From contig NOWV01000021.1 in assembly GCA_003344405.1 (NCBI GenBank), positions 434,001 through 498,000 on the forward strand: a stretch of DNA of 64,000 bases, read 5' to 3'. This stretch comes from Trichoplax sp. H2 (Eukaryota > Placozoa > Uniplacotomia > Trichoplacea). The position numbers and the translations under genes were made by a program. The notes under the pieces are model-generated. The model saw only the letters and a program-made list of their open reading frames with translations. It ran no database searches and was not told the origin of the DNA. Shown in pieces: positions 37,238 to 51,104 of this stretch (position 1 is the stretch's first letter; every line of letters begins with the position of its first letter).

Positions 37238-38058
37238 GTGAGTCATATTTTATAGATCCGCGGACAGTAACGAATTCTCGTGTAAACTCTGAACGTAATT
37301 CAGAATTTAAGGGTATAGTACATACATAGAAGCTTACCCATAGAGGTAATAGAAAATTTTTTATTACCCCTATGCGCTTACCCTAGGCGGAACTGTTAGC
37401 CCTGAAACGGCACGCACATTCGAAAGATAAACATCCAAAGCTAATAGCACTTCTGAAAGTACAACACATTGCATGGTTAAATTTCGGGAAAACTAATGCA
37501 ATAGGCACATGAAATTTTAATGTTTAAACATCACTAATTCCATCTTAAATTATCAAGCATTATTTGAAATTCTATGATTAACTATATGCGTGCCATCTGC
37601 ATTTTATGCATCTAAGATCTACTAATGCATACGAAAGATGTGAACGGCATATCATAAACCATACAATACANNNNNNNNNNNNNNNNNNNNTCATATTTTA
37701 TAGATCCGCGGACAGTAACGAATTCTCGTGTAAACTCTGAACGTAATTCAGAATTTAAGGGTATAGTACATACATAGAAGCTTACCCATAGAGGTAATAG
37801 AAAATTTTTTATTACCCCTATGCGCTTACCCTAGGCGGAACTGTTAGCCCTGAAACGGCACGCACATTCGAAAGATAAACATCCAAAGCTAATAGCACTT
37901 CTGAAAGTACAACACATATCACTAATTCCATCTTAAATTATCAAGCATTATTTGAAATTCTATGATTAACTATATGTGTGCCATCTGCATTTTATGCATC
38001 TAAGATCTACTAATGCATACGAAAGATGTGAACGGCATATCATAAACCATACAATACA
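37231..38058. repeat. Direct duplication flanking an N gap (37671-37690)
   Basis: Bases about 37242-37670 and 37691-38058 are nearly identical, starting at TCATATTTTATAGATCCGCG in both and ending at CCATACAATACA. The right copy lacks about 60 bases present in the left one (around 37465-37525). The gap falls exactly at the junction, which is typical of two allelic contig ends placed side by side. Confidence 0.85.
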
Positions 38059-40428
38059 GGACATTGAACCTATACCCAAAATGCTCGAATAAACAAAACA
38101 TTAATGTGGTGAGAAATGGTAATCCATCCTAGTTGCTCTACTCAACTATTCTATCTCTTGGCAAAGGTCATATCTGTAGACGCGGTTACTTGAAAGTCTA
38201 CCGAAATTTTAACTAGATCTGGAGAAACGTGCTTTGTTATTTTTTCTAGCAATCAGATTCATATAACCCAATAGGATCGAATACTTGTATGCAGTTAATA
38301 GTTCAGCTCCTGCTTGTTACGCGTACTGCAAGTGTTCTGCAAGATCGTTGAAAAACAACGTAAATTTCGTATCAGTCCGTACGTTTCGAGCTGTTTTTCC
38401 CGTATACTTGTACGTACAGTAAATTGAAGGCCCGCCCTACAATTTATTTACAGCTGGCAAAATTTGCAGTTTGTTGCTATTTTTAATCCTTTCATGTCTT
38501 TATCTTTGTAAATGCTGCTTGCGTCGACAAATAGTATAAATTCTTAAATGATTATGTAATTGATATAATCAGCACTTCTTCTCGTCTTATTTTACTTCTA
38601 ACACTCGCCGCATTTCATTTCATTCTTCTCGTTGTCCACAATTATTAATTAAGTGCATCAATATCGATATCACAAGAGATTCTCTCCGCAATATTGTATA
38701 TCACTACGCTACAACGTAACGTAGTGCCAGTCTGGGATTTCTAAATACTCATCCAGTGTAGTAGAATAGAAGAAAGTCCCTGATGGGATTTTAAATCCAT
38801 CACGGCTGTAAATTATTATAACGTCACTGTGTGCTCTACTTACATCGCACAAGCAATAGCTAAATATTCCGTCGGTTAATATCGAGATAACTTCTTTCTA
38901 ATCACAAAGACGTTAAACGGGACCGTTAGTTAAAATTTTTCGCAAGCTTATGAATGTCAACAAGCCTATTCTATTAAGTCAGTCAAAATTAACAGATAAA
39001 AGCTTCTGTTGGGTAGAAATAAGTTTTTAAGTACAGTGTTTTAATGGAGATAAGCATTAAAGCAGTCAAAACTCGTAATATTCATTAAACACACGCAGAA
39101 CACCCAAAAATTTAGATCGTATTTCAAAGTAACACTTTATAAATTTGGTGCAGCAATCTATTCCATAATACAAACGCTAAAGATATACTTTCGAGGATTT
39201 CCAGTGTACAACTGATCTGCAATGGGTTACTGATAATGCATTGATTTGATAAAACGTGTACACTCTAGTTTTAAAAAAGTATGAAGGTAATAATAAGAGG
39301 TAACTCCAGGATCTTCGATAATTGTGGTGTTATCTAACTGTCTATTATTATTTATAATGGTTATAATATTTTAAGAGATTGCAAAGAAATACTATTAACC
39401 ATTTGAAGTACTGTAGATATGCAGCTACCTACTCCTCATTCACGTTGAAAATAGCTCACTACGCTACATTAATTGTCAGAAGATTCGTATGTTCGACAAA
39501 TATCTGCTATTACTTAGTAATATCACGAACACATAGCTGACAGCAAAGAGGTAAAAGTACTGTATAGCTGTACATGGTAAATGATTTTTATAAAAATCAT
39601 TAGTCTATGAGATCGTAAGAAGTGTTCTGATGACAACAAAATATAGGAGTACAGTGCATTCAGCAACGCCAATATAACTATTCTTATGTTGCAAGTTTGA
39701 AACGTTTGCTAATGGTTTACCTGGCATTATCATATTGTACGATTGTATCAGGGACTTCTCTCTCTCAGAAGTCTCTGATTATATGTACAGTCTATCACTT
39801 ACAATCAGCCTTTTATGGAGTAGCATTAGGGATCTTTTCATAAGAAATGAGATACAATGTGTGTGTGTATGTCGATATTTGTTTCATTTCACTATCCATA
39901 TAGATCAAAATAAATTTACGTAACATCATTTGCCAAGCACCGAAATTTTTACTCAATGCATTAATTACGACTGACTGCAAATACGGTTAGTACCGATGTG
40001 ACGATGTCATTCTTACTTCATTGAAGAACCTGTAAGTGGTACAAATTGAAATCCTGTAACAATAGTCATAACCGTTTTAATCTTGTACTTGGGCAGCCTT
40101 TGTAAGAATGATATTTCCATTGCTGTCTTAAAGACCATAATTTGTCAATAACAGAAACTTTATCTCAGCGAAAAAGCCTTGGTGAGCTTCAAATTAGAAT
40201 ATATCAACTTGTGAGCATATACTTTGACCCAGTACGTTCACATATTAGTGCACTGGATAAATTTATTTCACTATAATTTGTCAGTTTTAAGTGACCGTAT
40301 ATTTATATGTACATATTGATGATGGTATTACATGCTATTGTATTGAATAGATCATGATCAAGCAATTAAAACTAACCTACATATCGCTCTGTTATATTTT
40401 CGTAATTCAATATCTTCATTAATACTAC
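38059..40428. other. No gene assigned
   Basis: AT-rich. A minus-strand segment around 40080-40165 is open and reads KLWSLRQQWKYHSYKGCP, which could be an exon of the unidentified gene at 40429-40538, but splice phases do not join directly. A short TGTGTGTGT run lies near 39860. Confidence 0.3.
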
Positions 40429-40538
40429 CACATGTGTTGACGGTTTTCTAGCTGAAGACGGAGGTCTTTATGCTCTGCATCCCTACGCTTTGTAAAGCTA
40501 GTAGTTCCAGATATAGCATTTGGGACACCAACCAACAA
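40429..40538 (-). other. Candidate internal exon, unidentified protein
   Basis: Bounded by an acceptor (TTACAG) at 40539 and a donor (ATGTG then GTAGTA), this 110-base segment reads LLVGVPNAISGTTSFTKRRD then AEHKDLRLQLENRQHM. The second half is charged and heptad-like, as in a coiled coil. The frame is also open upstream of the acceptor for over 15 codons. I do not recognise the family, and neighbouring exons were not found with certainty. Confidence 0.35.
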
Positions 40539-43500
40539 CTGTAATTCATCGTGTAAATGCAATGATAGATCAAAAATAATTAAAATATTACCTTATGAGT
40601 TATTTATAATCCTATATCATTCACGATTACATTATGGATGAATAGACTGACCATGTTCAAGTTGACTACAGACATTACAAACAATACAACATAAATGGTA
40701 TGGCAGATCAGAAAAAAATCGCAAGTACTTACTTTTTATTCTGTCACCCCATAATAATTGGTAAACTACTGTAAATGTCTGTTTTGCACCTTCATGTATT
40801 AAAAGCGCTATACACTGTATTACTCTTATACTAAATTAAAAATAATTCTACATACCACGTACACTAGCGTCTACTCTTACACACATAAGAAGTACAGGAT
40901 TGTGGATTTTCTTACGATTTTATCATGTTAAAACGAAATAGAATCGTATGTATGTGATTACTACTTAGCTAGTACCGTAATAGCGCACACTGCATAATGT
41001 TTATATATTGTATGTTAGCTTAATAAGATCAGGATAATGTCAGTGGTAACATACAGTATGTGATTAATATAGTAAGGGATGGTACTTTTATGCATAGTAA
41101 ATGAAAGACGATTCCAGTAGATCTACTGTCACCATCCATCCTGCGGGGGTGCTTTAACTTTAACCTCAGTGGAACATGTTAGGACACATAAAAGTTATTT
41201 ATGGCACAACTCATCCTTTGAGTGCTGAATAATCTATTGCATTATTACGATAATTAATCAACTGTAAATTATGTCCTTTATATAAACTATAAAAAAAGGC
41301 GTCATCTATACAAGGAATCCATTTTCTTATGGATTGTACTTAGAAAAGCGCATGAGAAATTTTCATCTTACATAAACATTATGCCGTCAATAATTACGGA
41401 TGCAGTGTAATCATAAGTTTTCTATACTGTGGTTTAAATCATAGATAGTATAAACTCGTTTTGTTGATATAGTACGTGAAATAGAAGAAAAGTAATTTTT
41501 GTTATTAGCATTGAAGTAACTGAACAATTTACAGTTATACAGTACAACAGCAATCGTTATAGTACAGTATGCATGTACATTGTACAGTTAGTACGCATAC
41601 GCTACGTGGTAATTAAGTTGTTAAAAGTCATTCACGTAGAACATGTATTAGAACTTGAATTTTTCATTCCTTTGCTAAATTTTGTTTCCGTAAAACCTGA
41701 TTTTATCACTCAAAAACTGTCATTAAACGCTTTCAATTTCTATAACCTAGATACTGTCTGTACTAATAACGCGTTATCATAATGGTGGCATACTGTAAGA
41801 CGTCCAGTACATGCCTGAGCAAGTCTCATGATTCAACAGATGCTTATATTGTGCGTTGTTGAGTGCTATCTTTATGACTGACCTAGATTTGTAATCTAGA
41901 ATATATTGGCCGTAGTTGATTATGATCACGAAGAGCATAAAATACAGCAATGCTGTCCGAGCTTCGGCTTACAGCAATGACTATACATTGATAGGTACTT
42001 CTACAGTTCTACTGAATTAACAATTAAAAGAGTCTAAAGTTTCTTCGTACTATCTACTGCAAGTAGGAGTTAAAATTAATAATATGAAGCAAATTACAAA
42101 GTACTGTACATACCACATTATAATGATTTAAAGGAAAGAAACTATTAAGCAATGCTAAATTCAAGTATAAATTACATAGTAGTTAGGGGATGTACGATAA
42201 TTTTATGATCTAATCTCTCATCTGATTTGAGTATCTATGTACTATATACCTTGGTAAAACAATTGGAAAGCTTTGGATGGAAGTTTAGTGGGCCCCTAAG
42301 TACTGCTTCTTACATTATGGGTACATGTTCCGGAAGACAGTAACATAGATTCACCACAACCAACCAAGGCCGTAAGTTGATATTAGTAACCAGTTAGCGT
42401 AGCTGCTTTGACAGGTTTACCATATTGACTAAAATGCTGTAGGCAAATAGCAGTCTAGCTGTCAGTCTCCTCAAGACGGTTGTATGAATCGGTACGACTA
42501 CGACACGCCGACAATATAATACTGTCTGTATATATTTAATTTACACATTACTACTTGAAAGTTAGATTCAATACACAAAATGTCAATGTATTATCGTTTA
42601 CTATGGCGATACTGCTCTATCCAACACGCTACTACACAACGAATTATATCTTGAGAAACAAATAAGCCTTATTGCATTCGTGGTGTCCAAAATCAATTAC
42701 TGACTAAAATGACGAGCAAGCGGGCGGAGTTAATACCTATTCTAGTGTGACCTATTACTACTTAATTCTTAATTCTAAAGCATTTATAATTTGTTGTTGT
42801 TTCTAAAGTAGGCAATAAGGTGCTACACCACATGAATACTTCTGCTTACGTAAACAGTATGCCTTAAGAAAAATTACTACGCACTTTGCACTAAAAATGG
42901 CCGTAATCTCAAATCACTAATTACATTTGTACGACTTTGTACAAAATATGTTCTACTTATATAAGTATGCAGAATAAATGCGTAGGTATAGTACTATACT
43001 GTACAGTACTGTAAAGATATCGTTGATTGTATGCATTAGCTGGGTAGAGTTCCAGAGATATTATGCAAATTTAGCTTTATCAAAAGATTGGAATCAGATA
43101 TTTGAAAACTTCATCAATGATATCAGTACTGTTGTTGACGTCTTATAAATGCGATATAATAACTATAAGTATCTATGCAAAGCAATAAAAACTAGCCAAA
43201 CTGTAATTAATTGCACCTACAGTAGCTGTCCTCCTAGTTCAGCTTGTAAAAGATTGACACTAATAACGTAGAGCAAAATACTGTAGATAAACCAGTGCAG
43301 CATACTGATGCGGTATTCGCTAAGACCATAATAGATACGTTGATACTAGCAAAATAGCACGGTGCTGAAAATTCGTGTAATTGTTATTTATGCTTTCAGC
43401 ATGCCGTAATAATTTATTTAGCTATTTCCCAGCCAAAAGAAAAAATACTGTAAATATAATATATAAATACCGGTATCACGGCGATACTAAATGCACAATC

Positions 43501-44670
43501 TGTGCGATGACTTGTACGGCAATATTGAAAATTTGGGCGTTGGAAGCGTTTGAAGTTATGTTCAAGACACTGACAAAGTTTGATTCATCCTACAGAAATT
43601 ACAGAAATGTAGCACCTACCTAATTCTAAACATGCACTAACTTGTTACGAAGGCAAATGTAAATTATGAAATAGTTTACGTAAATAATGCCGATATAATT
43701 GATAAACAGATGAAAAAATATTTTAATAGAATTAGTCAATGTGAAAACTCGAAATTTGGTAGCGAGCTTTACTAAGCTGCTTACGCTGTCCAATAATGTA
43801 ATATAGCTTGACTCCATTTTAAAGTTATCTCTCAAGTAGGAGTTAAGACTGTTGTCATTAGCTCGTTGCTGTACAACATTAATCACAAAACTGTGAACTA
43901 CAATTATTAACGCCTACAAGTGTACGGCATAATCCCATTATAGTTTATATAGTTAGTTTGTATAATATTGTAGCGAGCATCTCCACAGAGGACGCATTGT
44001 ACAGTATAGCTACCATTACGTCATGAAAGTCCAATTCTTTGCGATTAGAATTTAGAATCCAGAAATGCAATGGCAAAAGAATGCCAGTCAAATTGCAATA
44101 ATTATGTCGTGTTGCTGTTGTCACAATGCCAAGTCTCGCGTACATGTTCATGCATGCTTATTTCGAATTGGCCAATGATACGCCAATGCATTCATTCTTG
44201 TAATGGGCGGTACTGCATTACACTAGGTAATATTCAGCATTCGCCGTGTTACTAATAAATAATTCATGATACTCGACCATTGTACATTATATTATTACAA
44301 CGGACGTGAACTCCGTATTCCTGAGCGACAGAGGATATGTGCCCTTGCTAAGCATTCCACCACGTTTAACCTGTAGTCCAAAACATTTACACCTGCTTCA
44401 ACTCTGCAAGTGTAGAACCTTGATCTCTTGTATCGGTTTTTATTCTACTATGCTGTACAGTACAGTACTGTATGTTTGAATCATGCTAATGTACTGGTAC
44501 CGGTAGATTAGATCCGTATTGGAGTGGTTGGGGAATCTAAAATGGACACTGTAGAGTGGAGATTGTAGAGAAAGTAGGTCCCTACTGTTGAGTAAGACTA
44601 GTCCAAGAAAGAAAGAAAAATGTGCAGTATTGTACAGTAATGAGTCAATTTATATATGTATCAATACAAG
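40539..44670. other. No gene assigned
   Basis: AT-rich with isolated GTAC motifs (41540-41590, 42990-43015, 44455-44475). Open stretches here are not bounded by convincing splice sites. Confidence 0.35.
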
Positions 44671-44870
44671 ACTAACGTGAGCCAGTGAACAATGCTGACT
44701 GTAAAATAAATGGAGTAATTGGAGTCTCGTTGGAGACTGCAATGTACATATTGACTAAAGTCGGCAGACAGAAGGAGGAACCTACAAATTTATCAAGATT
44801 TCCGACTGTCTTGTTTCCCAATTTCATACGTTTTAGAAGGATGTGAATAATGCATCCAGTAGTATCCAAT

Positions 44871-46442
44871 ACTGAATAGGAAAAGGATGGATGTATTGAT
44901 GGCGGATTGAGTTGATACAGTATTAGCGCTATTAGTTGATCCATTTGCGATTGAATTTTTTTCATGCAATGGTACTAGTACCGGTACTGGTACCGTTGCA
45001 AACAAAGGGCACTAGACTGTACCATTACGAAATTATACTTGATTTTTCCCATCAATGCTGTTGACTAGCCCGTGATACTGTATCATATAAAGAGCAGTAG
45101 TCCATAAGCATACTGATACGGTGTACACTCAGTCCAGCTGTACTGTACTGTACTAGTGGACATGTTCAATACTGTACTGTACAGTACACTGTACAGTACA
45201 GTACAGTACTGTACTAGATACAGTACGTCGATTGTAGCGATAAAGTATTGGTCCAATGATAACAATGCAGAAGTGAGATAAAACGTTGGTTGGTTGATAC
45301 GTTGGTTGCTGTGCTGAAGCGACGAAAACGATCGTGACTGTGATGAAGGCTTGCGAGTCAAGTGCATCATTGAATTCTTAGTCGACAATTGAAAACGTCT
45401 TCCATTGCATAAATTCAAAGTAGAGCAGTAACACTTTCTTGTTCTTTTACCTAGTTGGATTGGATGGAATGAAATAGTTTAAACCACTGGTGAAAACTGA
45501 AAGAAAGAACCATCTAAAAAGAGTCATTGCCATCCTAATGCTTTTCCCTCTTTGGCTTGTGACTGGCCAACTTGCATACCACAACGACACAAGTTGTGAT
45601 ACAACNNNNNNNNNNNNNNNNNNNNACTGAATAGGAAAAGGATGGATGTATTGATGGCGATTGAGTTGATACAGTATTAGCGCTATTAGTTGATCCATTT
45701 GCGATTGAATTTTTTTCATGCAATGGTACTAGTACCGGTACTGGTACCGTTGCAAACAAAGGGCACTAGACTGCAATGGTACTAGTACCATTACGAAATT
45801 ATACTTGATTTTTCCCATCAATGCTGTTGACTAGCCCGTGATACTGTATCAAATAAAGAGCAGTAGTCCATAAGCATACTGATACGATGTACACTCAGTC
45901 CAGCTGTACTAGGGGACATGCTCAATACTGTACTGTACTGTAGAATCTTGGCTGTACAATACTGTGTACTGTACTAGATACAGTACGTCGATTGTAGCGA
46001 TAAAGTATTGGTCCAATGATAACAATGAAGAAGTGAGATAAAACGTTGGTTGGTTGATACGTTGGTTGCTGTGCTGAAGCGACGAAAACGATCGTGACTG
46101 TGATGAAGGCTTGCGAGTCAAGTGCATCATTGAATTCTTAGTCGACAATTGAAAACGTCTTCCATTGCATAAATTCAAAGTAGAGCAGTAACACTGTCTA
46201 TTTTCTTGTTCTTTTAGCTAGAAAATGTCTTCCATTGCATAAATTCAAAGTAGAGTAGTAACACTGTCTACTTTCTTGTTCTTTTACCTAGTTGGATTGG
46301 ATGGAATGAAATAGTTTAAACCACTGGTGAAAACTGAAAGAAAGAACCATCTAAAAAGAGTCATTGCCATCCTAATGCTTTTCCCTCTTTGGCTTGTGAC
46401 TGGCCAACTTGCATACCACAACGACACAAGTTGTGATACAAC
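44871..46442. repeat. Direct duplication flanking an N gap (45606-45625)
   Basis: Bases about 44871-45605 and 45626-46442 are near-identical, starting at ACTGAATAGGAAAAGGATGG and ending at GTTGTGATACAAC. The right copy has an extra tandem duplication of about 68 bases near 46155-46290 and a different GTAC array length (45130-45225 against 45905-45990). The N run lies exactly at the joint, so this is probably one locus represented twice. Minus-strand open stretches (for example 45083-45418 and 45909-46178) are duplicated with it; they may hold part of an unidentified gene. Confidence 0.85.
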
Positions 46443-47686
46443 GCTTCAATGATGGTCAAAGGTAATGGACAATTCAATGGTGACACGTTGTAGAATTGAC
46501 TTTGCAAGCCAACCCAATGTTGTAAATATATTTCAGTCATCTATCAATGTCCATTGAATAGGATTGGGTTGGGGGATTATGTTGTCCATCTTTGGACTGA
46601 AAAGGAACTAGGATATAGATCTCCTGAGTAACTCTATCTTTAACGTGATTGTACTCTACTCTACTCTACAGTCGAAAGAAAGAAGCTTTTTACTCGACTA
46701 CTTAGTAGGAGTACCAAGTAAGATCGACTATCCATTTTGAAAGACTAGTCTCTACTAAATTAGACCACCTATTTGGCTACCATTCAAAGAATGTATTGAT
46801 TGAAATGTCATGAGCGTAAAGCTTTCCTTTGACATTACAGTATTATTAATTAAAGCTTATTGATTGTTGATTACTACATTGTCCACTAGAGAATTCTTGA
46901 CTTCTTTAAAAGTGTTAGAAACTGCAATTTTTCTTCTATAATTGAATGCTACCTATACACGAGTAATGGAAAGGAATGCACATTTATAAAAGACCAATCA
47001 TCGTCTATGTATGATTGCACAATTCGCCAAAGTAGAGGACAATAAATACCGACTTTGCATAAGGATTCATGCTCTGCCTATCCAATGGTCTTATTTTTCT
47101 AGTTGTACCTACGTATTCTACTGTAGAGTTGAGTAACCATGATTTCTCATCGAAATGTTTAGGCAATGGTGTGACTGTAGTGGACTTTACAGTATGCTTT
47201 TCCATTCAATAACGACAGTACGGTACTGTATTGTATTACAACAATTGGCTAGTATATCCATTGGAATAGCAGTACAGTAGTCCGAAAGAAAAGATAAATT
47301 AACAAACTTCATCAATATTAGTCCTCTACATTATTTGTACGTTTGATCAATCTCGTTATTCGCTTCGACCTACTACTGTACATAGTTTACTACTAACAAT
47401 AATAGTTATATATTGTAATAATTGAAAATATGTTTATCGCACAGGGTTTGTATGAATAACAAACTTGCAGAGCACTGTATCATTAACCAATACTACAACA
47501 TCTATATGTCTCCTTAAGCATTATGTCGTAGATTATTACTAATAAATTTATTCATCCATGATTGTATAATAATAATAATTAATGAAAGTAAATTCTCATT
47601 CGTAGCTGGATATGATACTCCAAATTTCATTACTAATTCTACATTTTTTATTATTCTAGTGAACGACTTCTTTGAATAGATTTAAA
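46443..47686. other. Region upstream of Pellino with one open stretch
   Basis: A minus-strand open frame at 47005-47205 starts MEKHTVKSTTVTPLPKHFDE and is more protein-like than most, but has no family match and no clear splice sites. The remainder holds CTACT-rich sequence at 46660-46740 and GTAC motifs near 47215 and 47275. Confidence 0.3.
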
Positions 47687-50600
47687 ATGAAACGAAGGTA
47701 GGGTTAGAACTAGTTTAACGCGAGACTGATAGTTACACATGTAATGCATACTTGCAAAAGTTACATTAACTTTTACCAGTCATATATGATCTGTTGTATT
47801 CTACAATACTTCAGTTTATGTATCAGAGACACTCCTGCAAGTAGCAACACATTGAATATTATTTCTAGTGTAAAAGATCGAAGTAGCTTGCAACTGTTAT
47901 TGCTAGCGTGCTTATTGCTCTGAAGTAAGATATATTGTATTTATTACTGTACTGTACCATTTGCATGCAAGGCTTTATCAACTCAAAATACAAATCATAT
48001 GACAATTATTACACTACCGTATAACACTTACACAATAGTATCATTAATGTACAGTATAGTGGCTAGGATATAGTCGGTAAAGTTAATAAATAAATAATAA
48101 ATGTAGTCAAACTTATAATTACAATTTGATCCATATTCTCTCAACCTATAATTCTATACATCGTTATATCTCTTAATATTTTTACTGTATACTCTATAGA
48201 ATAATGTAATCACTTCTTTATGGAAAATTAAAAACTTTTAAAACTAAATTTGCTATAATACTTTCCCAACAGCTTCGCGAACACAAGTCATAGCGACCCG
48301 GGTTCGACCAGCAGTGGTAGCCTTAGTGGCAGTGATAGTAATCCTAAAAAATGCAAATATTGCTCTAGTAGCAGCTCTGGTTCTCCTAAGAAGGAAAGCA
48401 ACAATGTTTACTATGGAGAATTAGTTGTTATTGGGTTAGTTAATTATTTTCTGGAATTTCGATTTCGTAATTAAGTAATGACTTCACTGGTAAAAGTATA
48501 GTAATGATACCCAGCATTAGTACAATATGCTTATGCTAGTGTTCATTTGTAACCAGTCAAAGTATGTATAACATCTGCCTTAATTAATAATTTTTATAAC
48601 TATATTATACTGACCATTACCTTGATATCCCTTCAATCTCTTTTTACACCGTCTTGCATTACGTACGCTTTTAAGCACTCGGTCAGTAATAAAATTTTAT
48701 AAAACATAGTCTGTTATTATACATGTGGCAGTTAGATACAGGGAATCTAAAGAAAGATATTAAAATCTTTATGTAGTATCTACAGTATTTTAAAATACAA
48801 ACTGAACTATAAAATAATAGTTGTACATCGGAACTGATAATACTACTAATAATACTACTACTAATAATAATAATAATAATACTATAATAATACTAATAAT
48901 ACTATAATAATACTAATAATGCTACTAATAATACTTTATGCGTTAATTATAGATATAACGGCAAACTGCCAACAGGTAACTGTGGAAAACTTCGAAGTAA
49001 ATTTGAATTAAAGAAAAGAAAGATTGCCAATTCTGTTAAAGCTTCTGTGAAGTATACAATAAAAGCTGAAGTTGATAAGGTAATACTATACTACCAATCA
49101 GGTGTGATTGATTTGTTGAACAATCTCGATTTATACGAGCTCTTGTAACCAAAATTATATCGCAACACTGTGGTTGTAATAACGCTGCTAACATGGTCGA
49201 CATAAAATAAATTTATAGAGGATATATGATCGTAGCGTTTATTGTGTCCGATACGGCAATTTTTCTGCGGTGACCTACGAATTCGATGAAGACATGGATA
49301 TGTATCAGGTACGACAATTAATTACTGACGTACTAAAGACATGCAGTTTGATTAATTGACAACAATGGCTGGATTTTCTCTCAATTGATATGCACTACAG
49401 TAAAACTTCAGCTTATCCCACGTAATTGACACTAAAACCTTCACTCTTTAGATTGGTAGAGCTTGCGACGATTTCGTAGATTTTCAAGTCTTAGATACAG
49501 TACCCGGAGCTGAAACGGCTTTAGAACAGACTGCTCTGACACATAGTACGGTATCTCGTTATGCAGCACGTATTGTATGTAGTAGACATCCGCCTTATAG
49601 AGCCCGTCTTCTAGCTGGAGCTTTTGATCACAATCGGAATATTATTTTAGGCGTAAGTAGCATCTTTAAGAAAACTTTATTAAACTGTTTAACAACACCT
49701 GAATCATTCGTATTGTAGAATGCAACTTGTGCTCAGAAAATTTCTGATAATGCTTGCGATATGGATGGATTTACTAGAAACGGAGTTTTACTGTTACATC
49801 CGAAAAATGGCTTTACTGCAGGTTCGGTTCCTGTTTGGCGTGAAATATCTGTTTGTGGTAAGGTATATAAAATAAAGGATTCTCGTGGTGTTTATGAATC
49901 GGAGCAGCTGAGAACTGAGGTAAGCTTATATAACGTAAATCTAACTTGTTTATTTGAAATAACTACCTTCATTATCGTTAATATTCATGCACAACATACT
50001 CTTCAAGTTATATAATACTGGTATGTTATAATGTTGTAGCTTACAGTCGCAGAGAATATTCGCAATGACAGCAACTACTGTACATATTTCTAGATGCTAA
50101 AAATTCTATTGCTGATAATGATCAATTTAGATAACCAATGAATCGAACATTTTAACTGATGGCTGCTTAATTGATCTCTGTGGTGTCACTCTAATGTGGC
50201 GTTCAGGCTACGGCAAACACGAACCTCCTGTAAATAGTAACTTATTACGAGTTTGACCCAAGTTCAGATAAATTGTGCTATCATTGTAGCGCTAATATAT
50301 GGATATATATCTATACGATATTTTTTCGATATAGACAAAGTCCGTCCTTGATCAAGTGAAGCTTCAAATCAGTGAAATGCATGATGCACAAGGTTCACAG
50401 CCACCTCCTTCTCTTCCTACAGTCTCAGGATCGAAGGTAAGATTATCCACATTACTGCATTTATTTCTGTATTAATTCCAACCTATTCATACTATCTGTT
50501 ACTTCCAAAATACACTAACCTAATTTATTAACTATAATTTCTTTTTCTAGCCCGGTGAAAAGACGATGATGTTTGTTAATACCGAGTGCGGTCATATTCA

Positions 50601-51104
50601 GGGTCATTATACTTGGCATGCCGATCAAAATCGGAAACCCCTAGAGGAACGAATGAAAAATTGTTATCACTGCAAAATTGTACGTAAAGTAGTGGTATTA
50701 TTACATAGAAGATATTAGCTTCATTAATTAGTAAATTCGAATAATATTTTACAACTTGTTCTAATATACTTTTATCCCCTTGAACGGTTATAATAGAAAG
50801 GACCCTTTGTACCTGTTAGATTCGGATTAGAACCTTTGATCCATCAGGATTTTTCTTCACCAACTCATGTATTCTCTCCTTGTGGACATGCTATTGCTGA
50901 ACAAACGGCTAGGTTCGAATAATTGTAATAGTATAATGTATTCTTGATTACAGAGTGATTGTATCGTCTTCATCTTCTAATAGGTATTGGGCTAATATTA
51001 CAATCCCACATGGTAGTAAAAGTTTTAAATCGATATGCCCTTTCTGTGGAGTTTCTTTATGTGGCTATGGTTTTGTCCGTATGATCTTTGTTGACGACAA
51101 ATAG
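47687..51104 (+). CDS. PELI: Pellino-family E3 ubiquitin ligase
   Basis: Pellino proteins ubiquitinate IRAK-type kinases in Toll/IL-1 receptor signalling (family knowledge). Eleven exons in phase: 47687-47697, 48273-48434, 48953-49079, 49219-49308, 49452-49652, 49719-49919, 50131-50229, 50335-50436, 50551-50679, 50797-50912 and 50984-51104, 452 residues (human Pellino-1 is 418). The 11-base first exon (MKR plus AG) is inferred from phase and a good donor; it leads into a Ser-rich N terminus. The FHA-like substrate-binding domain starts at YYGELVVIGYNGKLPTG and continues through STVSRYAARIVC, MDGFTRNGVLLLHPKNGF and WREISVCGKVY. The C-terminal RING-like zinc region keeps ECGHIQGHYTWH, CYHC, PCGHAIAEQTARYW and CPFC, so ligase activity is expected. 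Cysteine spacing matches the family. Confidence 0.95.
48836..48946. repeat. AAT/AATACT microsatellite in Pellino intron 2
   Basis: Imperfect TAATAATAC and TAATAATAATAA runs fill about 110 bases just upstream of the exon at 48953 and overlap the acceptor region. Confidence 0.8.
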
